64,000 nucleotides of DNA from the NCBI GenBank assembly GCA_018267215.1, contig JAFDYX010000019.1:62001-126000 (forward strand). Direction: 5' to 3'. Numbering within the stretch: position 1 is the first letter of the stretch; every line of letters starts with the position of its first letter. The notes below the pieces were generated by a model that saw nothing but the letters and a program-made list of their open reading frames with translations, ran no database searches and had not been told where the DNA came from. The position numbers and the translations under genes are program-made. Shown piece after piece: positions 44,699 through 53,269 of the stretch. The DNA is from Bacteroidota bacterium. Lineage in GTDB: Bacteria; Bacteroidota; Bacteroidia; Cytophagales; Cyclobacteriaceae.

Positions 44699-45238
44699 AT
44701 GAAAGTATCCCAAGCAAACAGACCCGAAGTAAAAAAAATTTGTGTGATCGGACCCGAGTGCACCGGCAAAACCGATTTGGCCCGGTTCCTGTCTCAACAT
44801 TACCAAACACCTTGGGTAGAAGAATATGCCCGCGCTTACCTGAATAAATTAGGCAAGCCGTATGAACAAGTGGACTTACTAAAAATTGCCCATGGTCAAC
44901 TGCGCATGGAAGACGAGTGGCTGTATGAGGCCAACCGTTTGTTGATTTGCGATACCAACCTGATTGTCATAAAAATCTGGAGTGAACATAAATATGGAAA
45001 CTGCGATCCGGATATTTTAAAAAAAATAAAAGAACGTCCCTACGATCATTACCTGCTGACACATATTGATGTGCCCTGGCAAGACGATCCGCAGCGCGAG
45101 CATCCCGACAAGCGCGAATATTTTTGGAATCTTTTTAAAAATGAAGTAAGCCAATCGGGAGTTCCTTATACAGAAATTTCGGGCGACCGGGAAACACGCA
45201 AAAAAAAAGCCGTGGAGGCCATCGACAAAATTTTGTAA
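44699..45238 (+). CDS. NadR-like nicotinamide riboside kinase-type ATPase
   Basis: A 179-residue P-loop protein with Walker A GPECTGKT at residues 18-25, then TPWVEEYARAYLNKLGKPYEQ, LLICDTNLIVIKIWSEHKYG and HIDVPWQDDPQREHPDKR. This matches the ribosylnicotinamide-kinase half of NadR, which phosphorylates nicotinamide riboside for NAD salvage. The NMN adenylyltransferase half of NadR is absent, so it is a single-domain form, common in Bacteroidota. It is followed by an MFS transporter gene 13 bp later, which may supply the nucleoside, but the substrate is unproved. Confidence 0.88.
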   Translation: MKVSQANRPEVKKICVIGPECTGKTDLARFLSQHYQTPWVEEYARAYLNKLGKPYEQVDLLKIAHGQLRMEDEWLYEANRLLICDTNLIVIKIWSEHKYGNCDPDILKKIKERPYDHYLLTHIDVPWQDDPQREHPDKREYFWNLFKNEVSQSGVPYTEISGDRETRKKKAVEAIDKIL

Positions 45239-45251
45239 CCCATCCAGCTAC

Positions 45252-46481
45252 ATGAGCAGTCCCTACGCAGCCTTGCGCACCCGCGACTTTCAGCTATTTA
45301 TTTTGTCGCGTTTGTTTATTACGCTGGCCATCCTGATCCAGTCTGTAGTGGTGGGGTGGCAGGTTTACGAAATTACTAAAGATCCGCTCTCGCTGGGGCT
45401 CATCGGGCTGGCAGAAGCTATTCCGGCCATTGCTGTTTCGTTGTATGCCGGCCATTTGGCGGATGTGGTAGAGCGAAAAAAAATTATTTTGTTCTGCGTG
45501 GTTACGCTGACTTTTTGTGCATCTGCTCTTCTTTTTTTTACACTCCATGCCAGTGCTTTTATTCTGCAGCATGGAGTATTTCCTATTTACGCGGTCATCT
45601 TTGTCAGCGGTATTGCCCGCGGTTTTTTATCGCCAGCCAATTTTTCTTTTATGCCGCAGCTCGTTGAGCGCGAGCAGTACCAAAATGCTATCACCTGGAA
45701 CAGCACCGTGTGGGAAGGCGCCACGGTAGTAGGCCCTGTCATTGGCGGGTTGCTGTATGGCATGTATGGCATCACGGCCACCTATTCGGTGGATGTGCTC
45801 CTCATGCTGGCCGCACTCATCTCGTATGCGCTGATACCCAACCGTCCAATTCCACCCGTAACCGAAGAACAAGGGATATGGAAAAAAATTAAAGCCGGAG
45901 TTAAGTTTGTGTTTAGCAATCAAATTATTCTGGGTGCTATCACACTCGATCTGTTTGCTGTTTTATTTGGAGGCGCTGTGGCCTTGCTCCCGATTTTTGC
46001 CAAAGACATTCTGGAGGTAGGCAAAGAAGGATTTGGTTTGCTGCGTGCCGCACCGGGCATTGGTGCAGTGATGATGGCCATTTACATCACCCGTCATCCC
46101 ATCAAAAAAAATATGGGCAAAATACTGCTTTGGTGTGTAGCCGGTTTTGGTGTGTGTATGATTGGTTTTGGTGTATCCAAAGTATTCTGGCTTTCGGTAG
46201 GGTTGCTGATCTTGAGCGGTATGTTCGATTGCGTCAGCGTCATCATCCGCTTCAGCATGATCCACACACTCACACCAGAGAATATGAAAGGCAGGGTGTC
46301 GGCTGTGAACAGTATTTTCGTAGGCTCGTCCAACGAAATCGGAGCGTTCGAGTCGGGGGTTACAGCCCGCCTAATGGGCACAGTTACGTCTGTGGTGTTT
46401 GGCGGCATCATGACATTGGCCGTTGTGGGTGCAACAAGTTGGAAGGCCGTGAAGCTAAGAAGACTTGACCATGTAAACTGA
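45252..46481 (+). CDS. MFS transporter
   Basis: A 409-residue polytopic protein, about 12 hydrophobic segments, with the MFS motif near the second/third helix (YAGHLADVVERKKIILF). The N-terminus (SPYAALRTRDFQLFILSRLFITLAILIQSVVVGWQVYEIT) resembles the Bacteroidota group of enterobactin/drug-exporter-like (EntS-type) MFS proteins. The substrate is unknown. It follows the NadR-like gene by 13 bp and precedes the IMPACT gene by 7 bp, so a polycistron is likely. Confidence 0.9.
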   Translation: MSSPYAALRTRDFQLFILSRLFITLAILIQSVVVGWQVYEITKDPLSLGLIGLAEAIPAIAVSLYAGHLADVVERKKIILFCVVTLTFCASALLFFTLHASAFILQHGVFPIYAVIFVSGIARGFLSPANFSFMPQLVEREQYQNAITWNSTVWEGATVVGPVIGGLLYGMYGITATYSVDVLLMLAALISYALIPNRPIPPVTEEQGIWKKIKAGVKFVFSNQIILGAITLDLFAVLFGGAVALLPIFAKDILEVGKEGFGLLRAAPGIGAVMMAIYITRHPIKKNMGKILLWCVAGFGVCMIGFGVSKVFWLSVGLLILSGMFDCVSVIIRFSMIHTLTPENMKGRVSAVNSIFVGSSNEIGAFESGVTARLMGTVTSVVFGGIMTLAVVGATSWKAVKLRRLDHVN

Positions 46482-46488
46482 GGTGGTC

Positions 46489-47100
46489 ATGGTTTTTTCC
46501 TTTCGAACAATTTCAAAAACCGCTCAGGGGTTGTACAAAGAAAAAGGATCCAAATTTTTGTCGTTTGCTTATCCTGTCTCCGATGAGCCATCAGTGAAAA
46601 ACATTCTTCTCGATTTAAAGAAAAAATATTTTGATGCCCAGCATCACTGCTATGCGTATGTGTTAGATCCCGAAGCCAAGAGATACAAAGCCTTTGATGA
46701 CGGAGAGCCCAATCATTCGGCTGGCGATCCGATTTTAGGTCAACTGAAGTCAAAAGAGCTAACCAATGTGTTGGTAGTGGTTGTGCGGTATTTTGGTGGT
46801 AAAAAATTAGGTGTGGGTGGGCTGGTGCAAGCCTATAAAACAGCAGCCGAGGAGGCGCTCAGGCAAGCACCCGTAGTTGAAGTAGAGATTACCAAGGAAG
46901 TGATCATTCAGTTTGGCTACGAGCAGACAACCGAGGTAATGGGTATTATAAAAAAATTTAGTTTGCAGATAGCCCACCAGGCCTTTGAAGAACCATGCCG
47001 GATATATGCACATTTGAAAATCAGGCAAGAGGAAGCCTTCTGTCACCACATGGCACAAATTCAACACAAAGGCATACGGCTTGTAAGCAGTAATTTGTAA
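46489..47100 (+). CDS. IMPACT/YigZ-family protein
   Basis: A 203-residue protein with the YigZ/IMPACT signature: FAYPVSDEPSVKNILLDLKK, DAQHHCYAYVLDPEAKRYKAFDDGEPNHSAGDPIL, LTNVLVVVVRYFGGKKLGVGGLVQAY, then a C-terminal DUF1949-like half (VIIQFGYEQTTEVMGIIKKF). The ATG at 46489 is preferred to the GTG at 46483. The family is linked to ribosome and translation regulation (IMPACT inhibits GCN2 in eukaryotes); the bacterial role is undefined. Confidence 0.9.
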   Translation: MVFSFRTISKTAQGLYKEKGSKFLSFAYPVSDEPSVKNILLDLKKKYFDAQHHCYAYVLDPEAKRYKAFDDGEPNHSAGDPILGQLKSKELTNVLVVVVRYFGGKKLGVGGLVQAYKTAAEEALRQAPVVEVEITKEVIIQFGYEQTTEVMGIIKKFSLQIAHQAFEEPCRIYAHLKIRQEEAFCHHMAQIQHKGIRLVSSNL

Positions 47101-47124
47101 ATTGAAAATCTAAACGGAAAAGTT

Positions 47125-48414
47125 ATGACCAACCGAAGATCCTTTTTCAAAAAAACAGTTGGCTTGGCAAGTGCCATGTCGCTTACCCCGCTGTTAAGCC
47201 GGGCTCATGCAGAAGACGTATCAGATGCGCTTTGGGAACTGAACCGCTTTTCGCCCGAAGATGCCGCAGACGAAGACGACCTGTGGGCACGGATGGCACA
47301 AGCATATACTGTATCGCCCAATATATTAAACCTGAACAACGGAGGCGTAAGCCCACAACCCAAAGTGGTGCAAGATGCCGTAGATCGGTATTATCATCTG
47401 AGCAACGAAGCGCCCACTTATTATATGTGGCAGATTTTAGACAAAGGACGAGAGCCGCTGCGGAGAAAGCTGGCCGACCTGGCAGGAGTTTCGCCCGAAG
47501 AAATTGCCATCAACCGCAACACCACCGAATCGCTCGGCACATTTACGTGGGGAATTGACTTGCAGCGCGGAGATGAAATCGTGATGACCAAGCAAGATTA
47601 CCCCAACATGATCCACGCCTGGAAGCAACGCGAAATGCGCGAAGGTGTCAAGATCAACTGGATCAACCTCGACCTGCCCGTAGATCGTGATGAGGTGGTA
47701 CTCAATGCGTACATCAATGCCACCACCCCCAAAACTAAAATCTGGCACATCACCCACCTGATGACGTGGACAGGGCAAATACTTCCGGCTGCCAAACTTT
47801 GTGCGGAAGCAAGAAAACGTGGCATCATTTCCATCGTAGATGCTGCCCATTCTTTCGCCCACGTAGATTATAAAATTTCGGATCTAAACTGCGATTACTT
47901 TGGCACGAGTTTGCACAAATGGCTGTGCGCCCCTTTCGGCACGGGCCTAATGTACATACGCAAAGAACACATCGGCAAAACATGGCCGCTGTTTCCGATT
48001 GATAAACCCACCAGCACCGACATCAAAAAATTTGAAGCATTGGGCACACGTTCATTTGCACCCGAGCAGGCCATCGGCCAGGCCATAGACTTTCACCACG
48101 CCATCGGCAGCAGGCGAAAACAAGAGCGGCTGCATTATCTTAAAAGCTATTGGTGCAATGCCATCACGAAAAATCCGAGAGTGAAGCTGCACATTTCGCT
48201 CAAGCCCGAATACTCTTGCGCGCTGGGCACCTTCAGCATAGATGGCATGGACGTAGGCGATGTTTCCTCTAAACTGATGAGCGACTACCAGATACACACC
48301 GTTTCCATTAAATGGGAAAACGTGAAGGCCGTGCGCGTAACACCACATGTTTATACCACCACACGCGATCTTGACCGGTTTATTGATGCCGTAAACAAAA
48401 TAGCCGCATCCTAA
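47125..48414 (+). CDS. Tat-exported class V aminotransferase-fold protein
   Basis: A 429-residue PLP-dependent protein of aminotransferase fold type I, class V. A twin-arginine signal (NRRSFFKKTVGLASAMS) indicates export in folded form to the periplasm. PLP-site residues are the Schiff-base Lys265 in TSLHKWLCAPFG and Asp239 in IVDAAHSF. The layout is close to isopenicillin N epimerase-like and cysteine desulfurase-like proteins (INRNTTESLGTF for phosphate binding). The substrate is unknown. An exported PLP enzyme is unusual, so cofactor loading before transport is implied. Confidence 0.85.
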   Translation: MTNRRSFFKKTVGLASAMSLTPLLSRAHAEDVSDALWELNRFSPEDAADEDDLWARMAQAYTVSPNILNLNNGGVSPQPKVVQDAVDRYYHLSNEAPTYYMWQILDKGREPLRRKLADLAGVSPEEIAINRNTTESLGTFTWGIDLQRGDEIVMTKQDYPNMIHAWKQREMREGVKINWINLDLPVDRDEVVLNAYINATTPKTKIWHITHLMTWTGQILPAAKLCAEARKRGIISIVDAAHSFAHVDYKISDLNCDYFGTSLHKWLCAPFGTGLMYIRKEHIGKTWPLFPIDKPTSTDIKKFEALGTRSFAPEQAIGQAIDFHHAIGSRRKQERLHYLKSYWCNAITKNPRVKLHISLKPEYSCALGTFSIDGMDVGDVSSKLMSDYQIHTVSIKWENVKAVRVTPHVYTTTRDLDRFIDAVNKIAAS

Positions 48415-48474
48415 AAACATCAATCGCCATTAAACAATTAGTTCTTATCTTGACGTAACCTAAACGATCAGTTT

Positions 48475-50091
48475 ATGAATAACCGACAACTCTTTACCGT
48501 CAGTTCCATCATTGTTATTGCTGCTCTTGCAGCGTGGACACATCTTTGGTGGGATCACGATGATGTCGTTATCCCTGCCACTTTATTAATTATATCTATA
48601 CCGCTGGTGTACATGGGCTTTGCCGATATGATTCAAGTGAGGCAATCCATTAAAAGAAATTATCCGTTGTTTGGCCGCTTGCGCTATGTGTTTGAAGACC
48701 TGCGTCCGAAGATTCAACAATATTTTGTAGAACGCGATACCGATGGCGCGCCCATCAATCGCAACGAAAGATCGGTTATTTATCAACGTGCCAAAAAACA
48801 GATTGACACGATTCCGTTTGGCACTCAACTCGATGTGTATGCCGAGGGTTACGAATGGATTACGCACTCTATCGCACCCAAAGATTTTCACAAAATGGAT
48901 CATAACCCCCGCATTCGTTTTGGTGGAGAGAAATGCACGCAGCCTTACGACATGAGCGTACTCAACGTGTCGGCCATGAGTTTTGGTTCGCTGAGCAAAA
49001 ATGCCATTGAAGCACTTAACTCGGGCGCGAAAATTGGAGGTTTTGCCCACAACACAGGCGAAGGTGGCTTGAGTCCGTATCACTTAAAAAACGGTGGCGA
49101 TGTAATCTGGCAAATAGGTACTGGTTATTTTGGGGCACGATCAGAAGACGGAAACTTTTCTGATGAGGCCTTCCGTCAAAATGCCACCAAGCCCAATGTA
49201 AAAATGATCGAGATCAAACTGTCGCAAGGCGCCAAGCCGGGCCATGGCGGAATTTTGCCGGCCGCAAAAAATACTTCCGAGATTGCCGCGATCCGTTTAG
49301 TGAAGCCGGGCACAACAGTTTATTCCCCTACTTTTCACAGTGCCTTTTCTACACCCACAGAATTAATCCGGTTTATAGAAAAACTACGAACCCTTTCGGG
49401 AGGCAAACCGGTTGGCTTTAAATTATGTATCGGCCGCAAAAGCGAATTCCTTTCGATCTGCAAAGCCATGGTGCAATTGAACAGCTATCCTGATTTTATT
49501 ACTATTGATGGAGGCGAGGGCGGCACAGGCGCAGCGCCACCGGAGTTTACTAACTTTGTGGGCATGCCCCTGCTCGATGCCCTTGCTTTCGCAGACGATT
49601 CGCTGGTAGGGTTCGGCATCCGCCACAAGTTGAAACTCATTGCATCTGGAAAAATACTGACCGGTTTTCACATGGTACGTGCCATGGCACTCGGGGCAGA
49701 CACGTGCAATTCGGCTCGCGCCATGATGATGGCGCTCGGCTGCATTCAAGCATTGGAGTGTAACAAAAACACGTGCCCCACGGGTGTGGCCACACAAAAT
49801 CCTTCTTTGATGAAGGGACTGGTGATTGACGATAAAAAAGTGCGTGTGGCCAACTACCACAAAAATACTGTAGAAAGTTTTGTGGAACTGATTGCTGCCG
49901 CGGGCATTGATAATCCGGAAAAGATTAATCGCACACATGTGTACAGACGTGTGTTTATGAACATGGTAAAAAACTACGAAGAAATTTTTCCGCCCATTCC
50001 CGAAGGCAGCTTGCTGGAAGGCGGAGATGCGCCTTTCGATTTTGAAGAACACCTGAAGCGAGCTTCGGCAGAAGTATTTGAGGTGGTGTAA
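48475..50091 (+). CDS. FMN-dependent glutamate synthase-like protein
   Basis: A 538-residue protein. One or two N-terminal membrane segments (VSSIIVIAALAAWTHLWW; VIPATLLIISIPLVYMGF) are followed by the FMN-binding TIM-barrel domain of the GltB alpha subunit (LNVSAMSFGSLSKNAIEALNSGAKIGGFAHNTGEGGL, TIDGGEGGTGAAPPEF, LGADTCNSARAMMMALGCIQALECNKNTCPTGVATQNP). The 3Fe-4S ligands Cys423, Cys429 and Cys434 keep the glutamate synthase spacing. The glutaminase domain is missing, so this is a stand-alone archaeal/bacterial-type synthase domain protein. Its acceptor is unknown. The membrane anchor is notable. Confidence 0.88.
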   Translation: MNNRQLFTVSSIIVIAALAAWTHLWWDHDDVVIPATLLIISIPLVYMGFADMIQVRQSIKRNYPLFGRLRYVFEDLRPKIQQYFVERDTDGAPINRNERSVIYQRAKKQIDTIPFGTQLDVYAEGYEWITHSIAPKDFHKMDHNPRIRFGGEKCTQPYDMSVLNVSAMSFGSLSKNAIEALNSGAKIGGFAHNTGEGGLSPYHLKNGGDVIWQIGTGYFGARSEDGNFSDEAFRQNATKPNVKMIEIKLSQGAKPGHGGILPAAKNTSEIAAIRLVKPGTTVYSPTFHSAFSTPTELIRFIEKLRTLSGGKPVGFKLCIGRKSEFLSICKAMVQLNSYPDFITIDGGEGGTGAAPPEFTNFVGMPLLDALAFADDSLVGFGIRHKLKLIASGKILTGFHMVRAMALGADTCNSARAMMMALGCIQALECNKNTCPTGVATQNPSLMKGLVIDDKKVRVANYHKNTVESFVELIAAAGIDNPEKINRTHVYRRVFMNMVKNYEEIFPPIPEGSLLEGGDAPFDFEEHLKRASAEVFEVV

Positions 50092-50111
50092 TCATTTAAT
50101 TGATAATTTTG
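50077..50111 (+). promoter_or_regulatory. Promoter-like TTTG-N23-TAATTTTG
   Basis: TTTG at 50077-50080 and TAATTTTG at 50104-50111 are separated by 23 nt, the upper end of the spacing reported for Bacteroidota promoters. The AsmA-like GTG start is 19 nt after the -7 box. The -33 part lies inside the end of the preceding gene. Confidence 0.5.
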
Positions 50112-50130
50112 CAGCATCATTTTTATTGAA

Positions 50131-52584
50131 GTGAAAGCTGAGCGGAAAATTCTTCTCTACTTTTTTATTACGCTGGTGGTTTTGCTGATAGCCTTTGCCG
50201 GATCAGTCATTCTATTTAAAGACCGGATCATCCAGCAATTTATCAGCGAGGCCAACAAAAGCCTGAACACACCCGTGCAGATTGGCCGTTTCGATATTTC
50301 TTCGTGGCAAGATTTCCCTAACCTGACCATCACCTGCACCGATGTGTATGTAGAAGACAGCCATCCGGGCATCTACCCGCTGTTGAAAGCCAAGTCTGTT
50401 TCTTTCTCGATCAATACGCTGGATGCGTGGCGAGGGAAATACTCTGTTCGAGGCTTGCAGATCAACCAATGCGAAACACATTTAAAAATTGATGAAGAGG
50501 GGCACTCTAATTTTGTGATTACCAAAAAAGCAGAAAACCCGGGCAAACAACTGGAGTTTGACCTGCGCCAAATAAAACTGAATGACACAAAAGTTGAATA
50601 CTATGATAAGCAAAGCCGGCAACATCACATTTTTCAAAGTGATAAGTTGGTGGCATCCATCAAATTTTCTCACGAGATATACACCATTGAAACACAAGGC
50701 GATGTAACCATTGGCCAGATCGGCATCAAAAATCTGATCTTGCTAAAAGATAAAAAATTTGACCTGACCTCTATTGTGCGCTACGATGACAAAGAGAAGC
50801 AAGTTAAGGTAGAGCAATCGAATATTAACCTTGGCCAATCAGAATTTGAGCTGAAAGGAGAGCATGTCTTTAAAGACAAAGACAACATTAATGTAGAACT
50901 GAGAGGCAAGAACACAAACGTGCAAACTTTGCTATCGCTGTTGCCTGAATTTTTTTCTCAGAAATTGAAAGCCTATCAAAGCAAGGGCGAAGTTTATTTC
51001 TCGCTGGCACTACAAGGCGACATAGCCCACCCGTTGATGAAGGCCAGCTTCGGTTGTAAAAACACTTCCTTTGTCCATACCGGTACTCAATCTAAAATTG
51101 ACCAGGCCAACTTCAGCGGATCTTTCTTTACACCTTCGCTGACGGATTTTTCTAATGCGGAAATCCGCATCCAAAATCTTTCGGGATACCTCAACGGCAA
51201 ACAAATTCAATCAAATTTTTCAATCCAGAATTTTGACGACCCAGTGGTAACGCTTGATTTTAAAGGTGCAAGCGATGCGTCAGTCATTCAAAATTTTTAT
51301 GCCATTGAAGATATGAATGAACTGAAAGGTACGGTGGAAGCTGATGTTTCTTTTGCCGGGCGCATTTCGCTCTTAAAAAATAAAGCCACCGCGCAGCAAG
51401 TGCAAACCACCGGAACGATTGACCTACACGATTTGTCTTTTATTTCAAAAAACAAAATCCAATTTAGCGACATCAACGGCTCGTTGCATTTCAATAAAAA
51501 TGACATTGCCATGAGTAACCTGAAAGGCAAATTGGAACGGAGCGATTTTTTGCTCAACGGTTTTTTGAAGAATGTAATTACCTACCTGCTTTTCGATCAT
51601 CAGCCAATTGGGGTGGAAGCCGATTTAAAATCTGATTTTTTAGATCTCGACCGTTTAGTGGCGATTGGGTTAGGCTCGGGGTCAACAGATTTTGGGTTTT
51701 CCATTTCGCCTTTGCTTCACTTGAATTTTAATTGCGATGTAAAACGGATGAAGTACAAACGTTTTGATACACGCCTGGTGAAGGGCGACTTGTTGATACG
51801 AAATCAGATTGCCGTGTCGCGCCATTTGTCGTTGCAGGCGATGGGTGGCAGCTTAGAAATGAACGGAATTGTAGATGCTAAAAACCCGAAGGCAATAGAT
51901 GTCTCAACGGCCTTCCGCCTCAACAGTATCCATATTGACAGTGTATTTTATGTGTTCGAAAACTTCCATCAGAATTTTATCGAAGCTGCCCACCTGAAAG
52001 GACAAGCCCATGCCGATGTAAACCTGGAAATGAACCTCAACCAAAAATTAAAACTCTACCCGGAGACGCTCGTGGCAGATATTGATGTGCTGATAAAAAA
52101 TGGAGAGCTCAACGATTTTGAGCCATTGCAAAAACTGAATAAATATCTGGACGATCAGGCATTGAATAGACTCCGTTTTGCCGATCTGAAAAACAATATC
52201 CACATTGAAAAGAGGATGATATTCATTCCGCAAATGGAAATACGCTCTAACGCCACCACTATTTCTCTGAGTGGCATTCATTCCTTTGATCAGTTGATTG
52301 ACTACCGCGTGGTGGCGCCTTTGCGCAACAAGAAAAAAATTGACCCCGATGAAGCCTTCGGAGCGGTTGAGGAAACGGGCGGGCAAACAAAAATATTTTT
52401 GAAAATTGTCGGCACGACAGATCAATACGATGTAAAACTTGACAAAGAAGCTACCAAGAAAAAAATTGTGAGCGACCTAAAAAAGGAAGTGAAGGAATTG
52501 AAAGAAGCTTTTCAAACACGAGGTGCCAAAAAGAAAAAAGAAGTGGAGTTAAAGAAAGATGAATACTTTGATTGGGATAACTAA
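50131..52584 (+). CDS. AsmA-like C-terminal domain protein
   Basis: An 817-residue protein with one N-terminal membrane helix (ILLYFFITLVVLLIAFAGSVILF), so the bulk is periplasmic. The AsmA pattern is visible near the start (IQQFISEANKSLNTPVQIGRFDISSWQDFPNLTITCTDVYVEDS) and the long beta-rich middle. AsmA_2-like strands near the end (QMEIRSNATTISLSGIHSFDQLIDYRVVAPL) complete it. The tail is Lys-rich. AsmA-clan proteins are thought to move phospholipids between membranes as bridge-like beta-grooves. The start is a GTG, chosen for the promoter distance and a clean transmembrane start. Confidence 0.88.
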   Translation: MKAERKILLYFFITLVVLLIAFAGSVILFKDRIIQQFISEANKSLNTPVQIGRFDISSWQDFPNLTITCTDVYVEDSHPGIYPLLKAKSVSFSINTLDAWRGKYSVRGLQINQCETHLKIDEEGHSNFVITKKAENPGKQLEFDLRQIKLNDTKVEYYDKQSRQHHIFQSDKLVASIKFSHEIYTIETQGDVTIGQIGIKNLILLKDKKFDLTSIVRYDDKEKQVKVEQSNINLGQSEFELKGEHVFKDKDNINVELRGKNTNVQTLLSLLPEFFSQKLKAYQSKGEVYFSLALQGDIAHPLMKASFGCKNTSFVHTGTQSKIDQANFSGSFFTPSLTDFSNAEIRIQNLSGYLNGKQIQSNFSIQNFDDPVVTLDFKGASDASVIQNFYAIEDMNELKGTVEADVSFAGRISLLKNKATAQQVQTTGTIDLHDLSFISKNKIQFSDINGSLHFNKNDIAMSNLKGKLERSDFLLNGFLKNVITYLLFDHQPIGVEADLKSDFLDLDRLVAIGLGSGSTDFGFSISPLLHLNFNCDVKRMKYKRFDTRLVKGDLLIRNQIAVSRHLSLQAMGGSLEMNGIVDAKNPKAIDVSTAFRLNSIHIDSVFYVFENFHQNFIEAAHLKGQAHADVNLEMNLNQKLKLYPETLVADIDVLIKNGELNDFEPLQKLNKYLDDQALNRLRFADLKNNIHIEKRMIFIPQMEIRSNATTISLSGIHSFDQLIDYRVVAPLRNKKKIDPDEAFGAVEETGGQTKIFLKIVGTTDQYDVKLDKEATKKKIVSDLKKEVKELKEAFQTRGAKKKKEVELKKDEYFDWDN

Positions 52585-52588
52585 TGCG

Positions 52589-53269
52589 TTACCCCGCTTG
52601 AGAGTAATAGTCTCCTTTTTCCGTGGCAGTAATTTTTAATACGTTGGCAAGTACCAGCAAAATCAACTTGCGCGAGGCGGCATACTGACTAAGACCTGTC
52701 AGTAGCCGGAATTCCTGAAGTGTGATGGTTTTGTGTGCTTCAAGGTATTTCATCAAGGCAAGTTCGTGCTCGGCAAAATAGAACCGGATATTTTTGTTTA
52801 GCCTTTTCCTGCGGATGATCTCGTTCATCTGTAGGCTTGCTTTGATGCTCTTGTCCTCTACACGCACAAAGCTTTCGTGTTGGTTTTTTTCATCAGTAAA
52901 ATAAAGCGGGCGATTATCGCTTGGAGGAATGTCGAGCCGTAGCACAAATTTATTAGGAGTCAGCTCAATGAGCGAATCATGGTACACCAGCGGTTGCTTC
53001 ATGTGTTGACTTAACGCTTGCCGCACCAACAGCAATTCTTCGTCAGGATATTTTACTCCGGCCAATGTGCCGTTATCATCCACACCTATTAATAAGGTGC
53101 CACCCTCGCTATTGGCGAAAGCAATCATTTCGCGAATAATTTTTTCGGGCTGAGATACCTTGTGTTTGAATTCCAGGTGCTGCCCTTCTCCTTCCATCAC
53201 CAGCTTGCGCAGCTCATATACCTCCTCACTATCATAGCTTGTGCTTGCCGAAGGCCTCGTCTTCTTCAT
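52589..53269 (-). CDS. AlbA_2/Schlafen-type ATP-binding domain protein
   Basis: A 226-residue protein. The N-terminal half holds the AlbA_2 (Schlafen AAA-like) signature: EGEGQHLEFKHKVSQPEKIIREMIAFANSEGGTLLIGVDDNGTLAG. The C-terminal half contains a winged-helix pattern (ALMKYLEAHKTITLQEFRLLTGLSQYAASRKL ... TATEKGDYY). Such proteins are common transcription regulators; none has a settled substrate. Its start lies inside the last 38 bp of the AAA ATPase gene, so they form a unit. Confidence 0.85.
   Translation of the reverse strand: MKKTRPSASTSYDSEEVYELRKLVMEGEGQHLEFKHKVSQPEKIIREMIAFANSEGGTLLIGVDDNGTLAGVKYPDEELLLVRQALSQHMKQPLVYHDSLIELTPNKFVLRLDIPPSDNRPLYFTDEKNQHESFVRVEDKSIKASLQMNEIIRRKRLNKNIRFYFAEHELALMKYLEAHKTITLQEFRLLTGLSQYAASRKLILLVLANVLKITATEKGDYYSQAG

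Noticed and set aside
49423-50052. 209-codon minus-strand ORF inside the glutamate-synthase-like gene
   Set aside because: Fully overlapping a strongly supported gene on the other strand, with no recognisable motifs.
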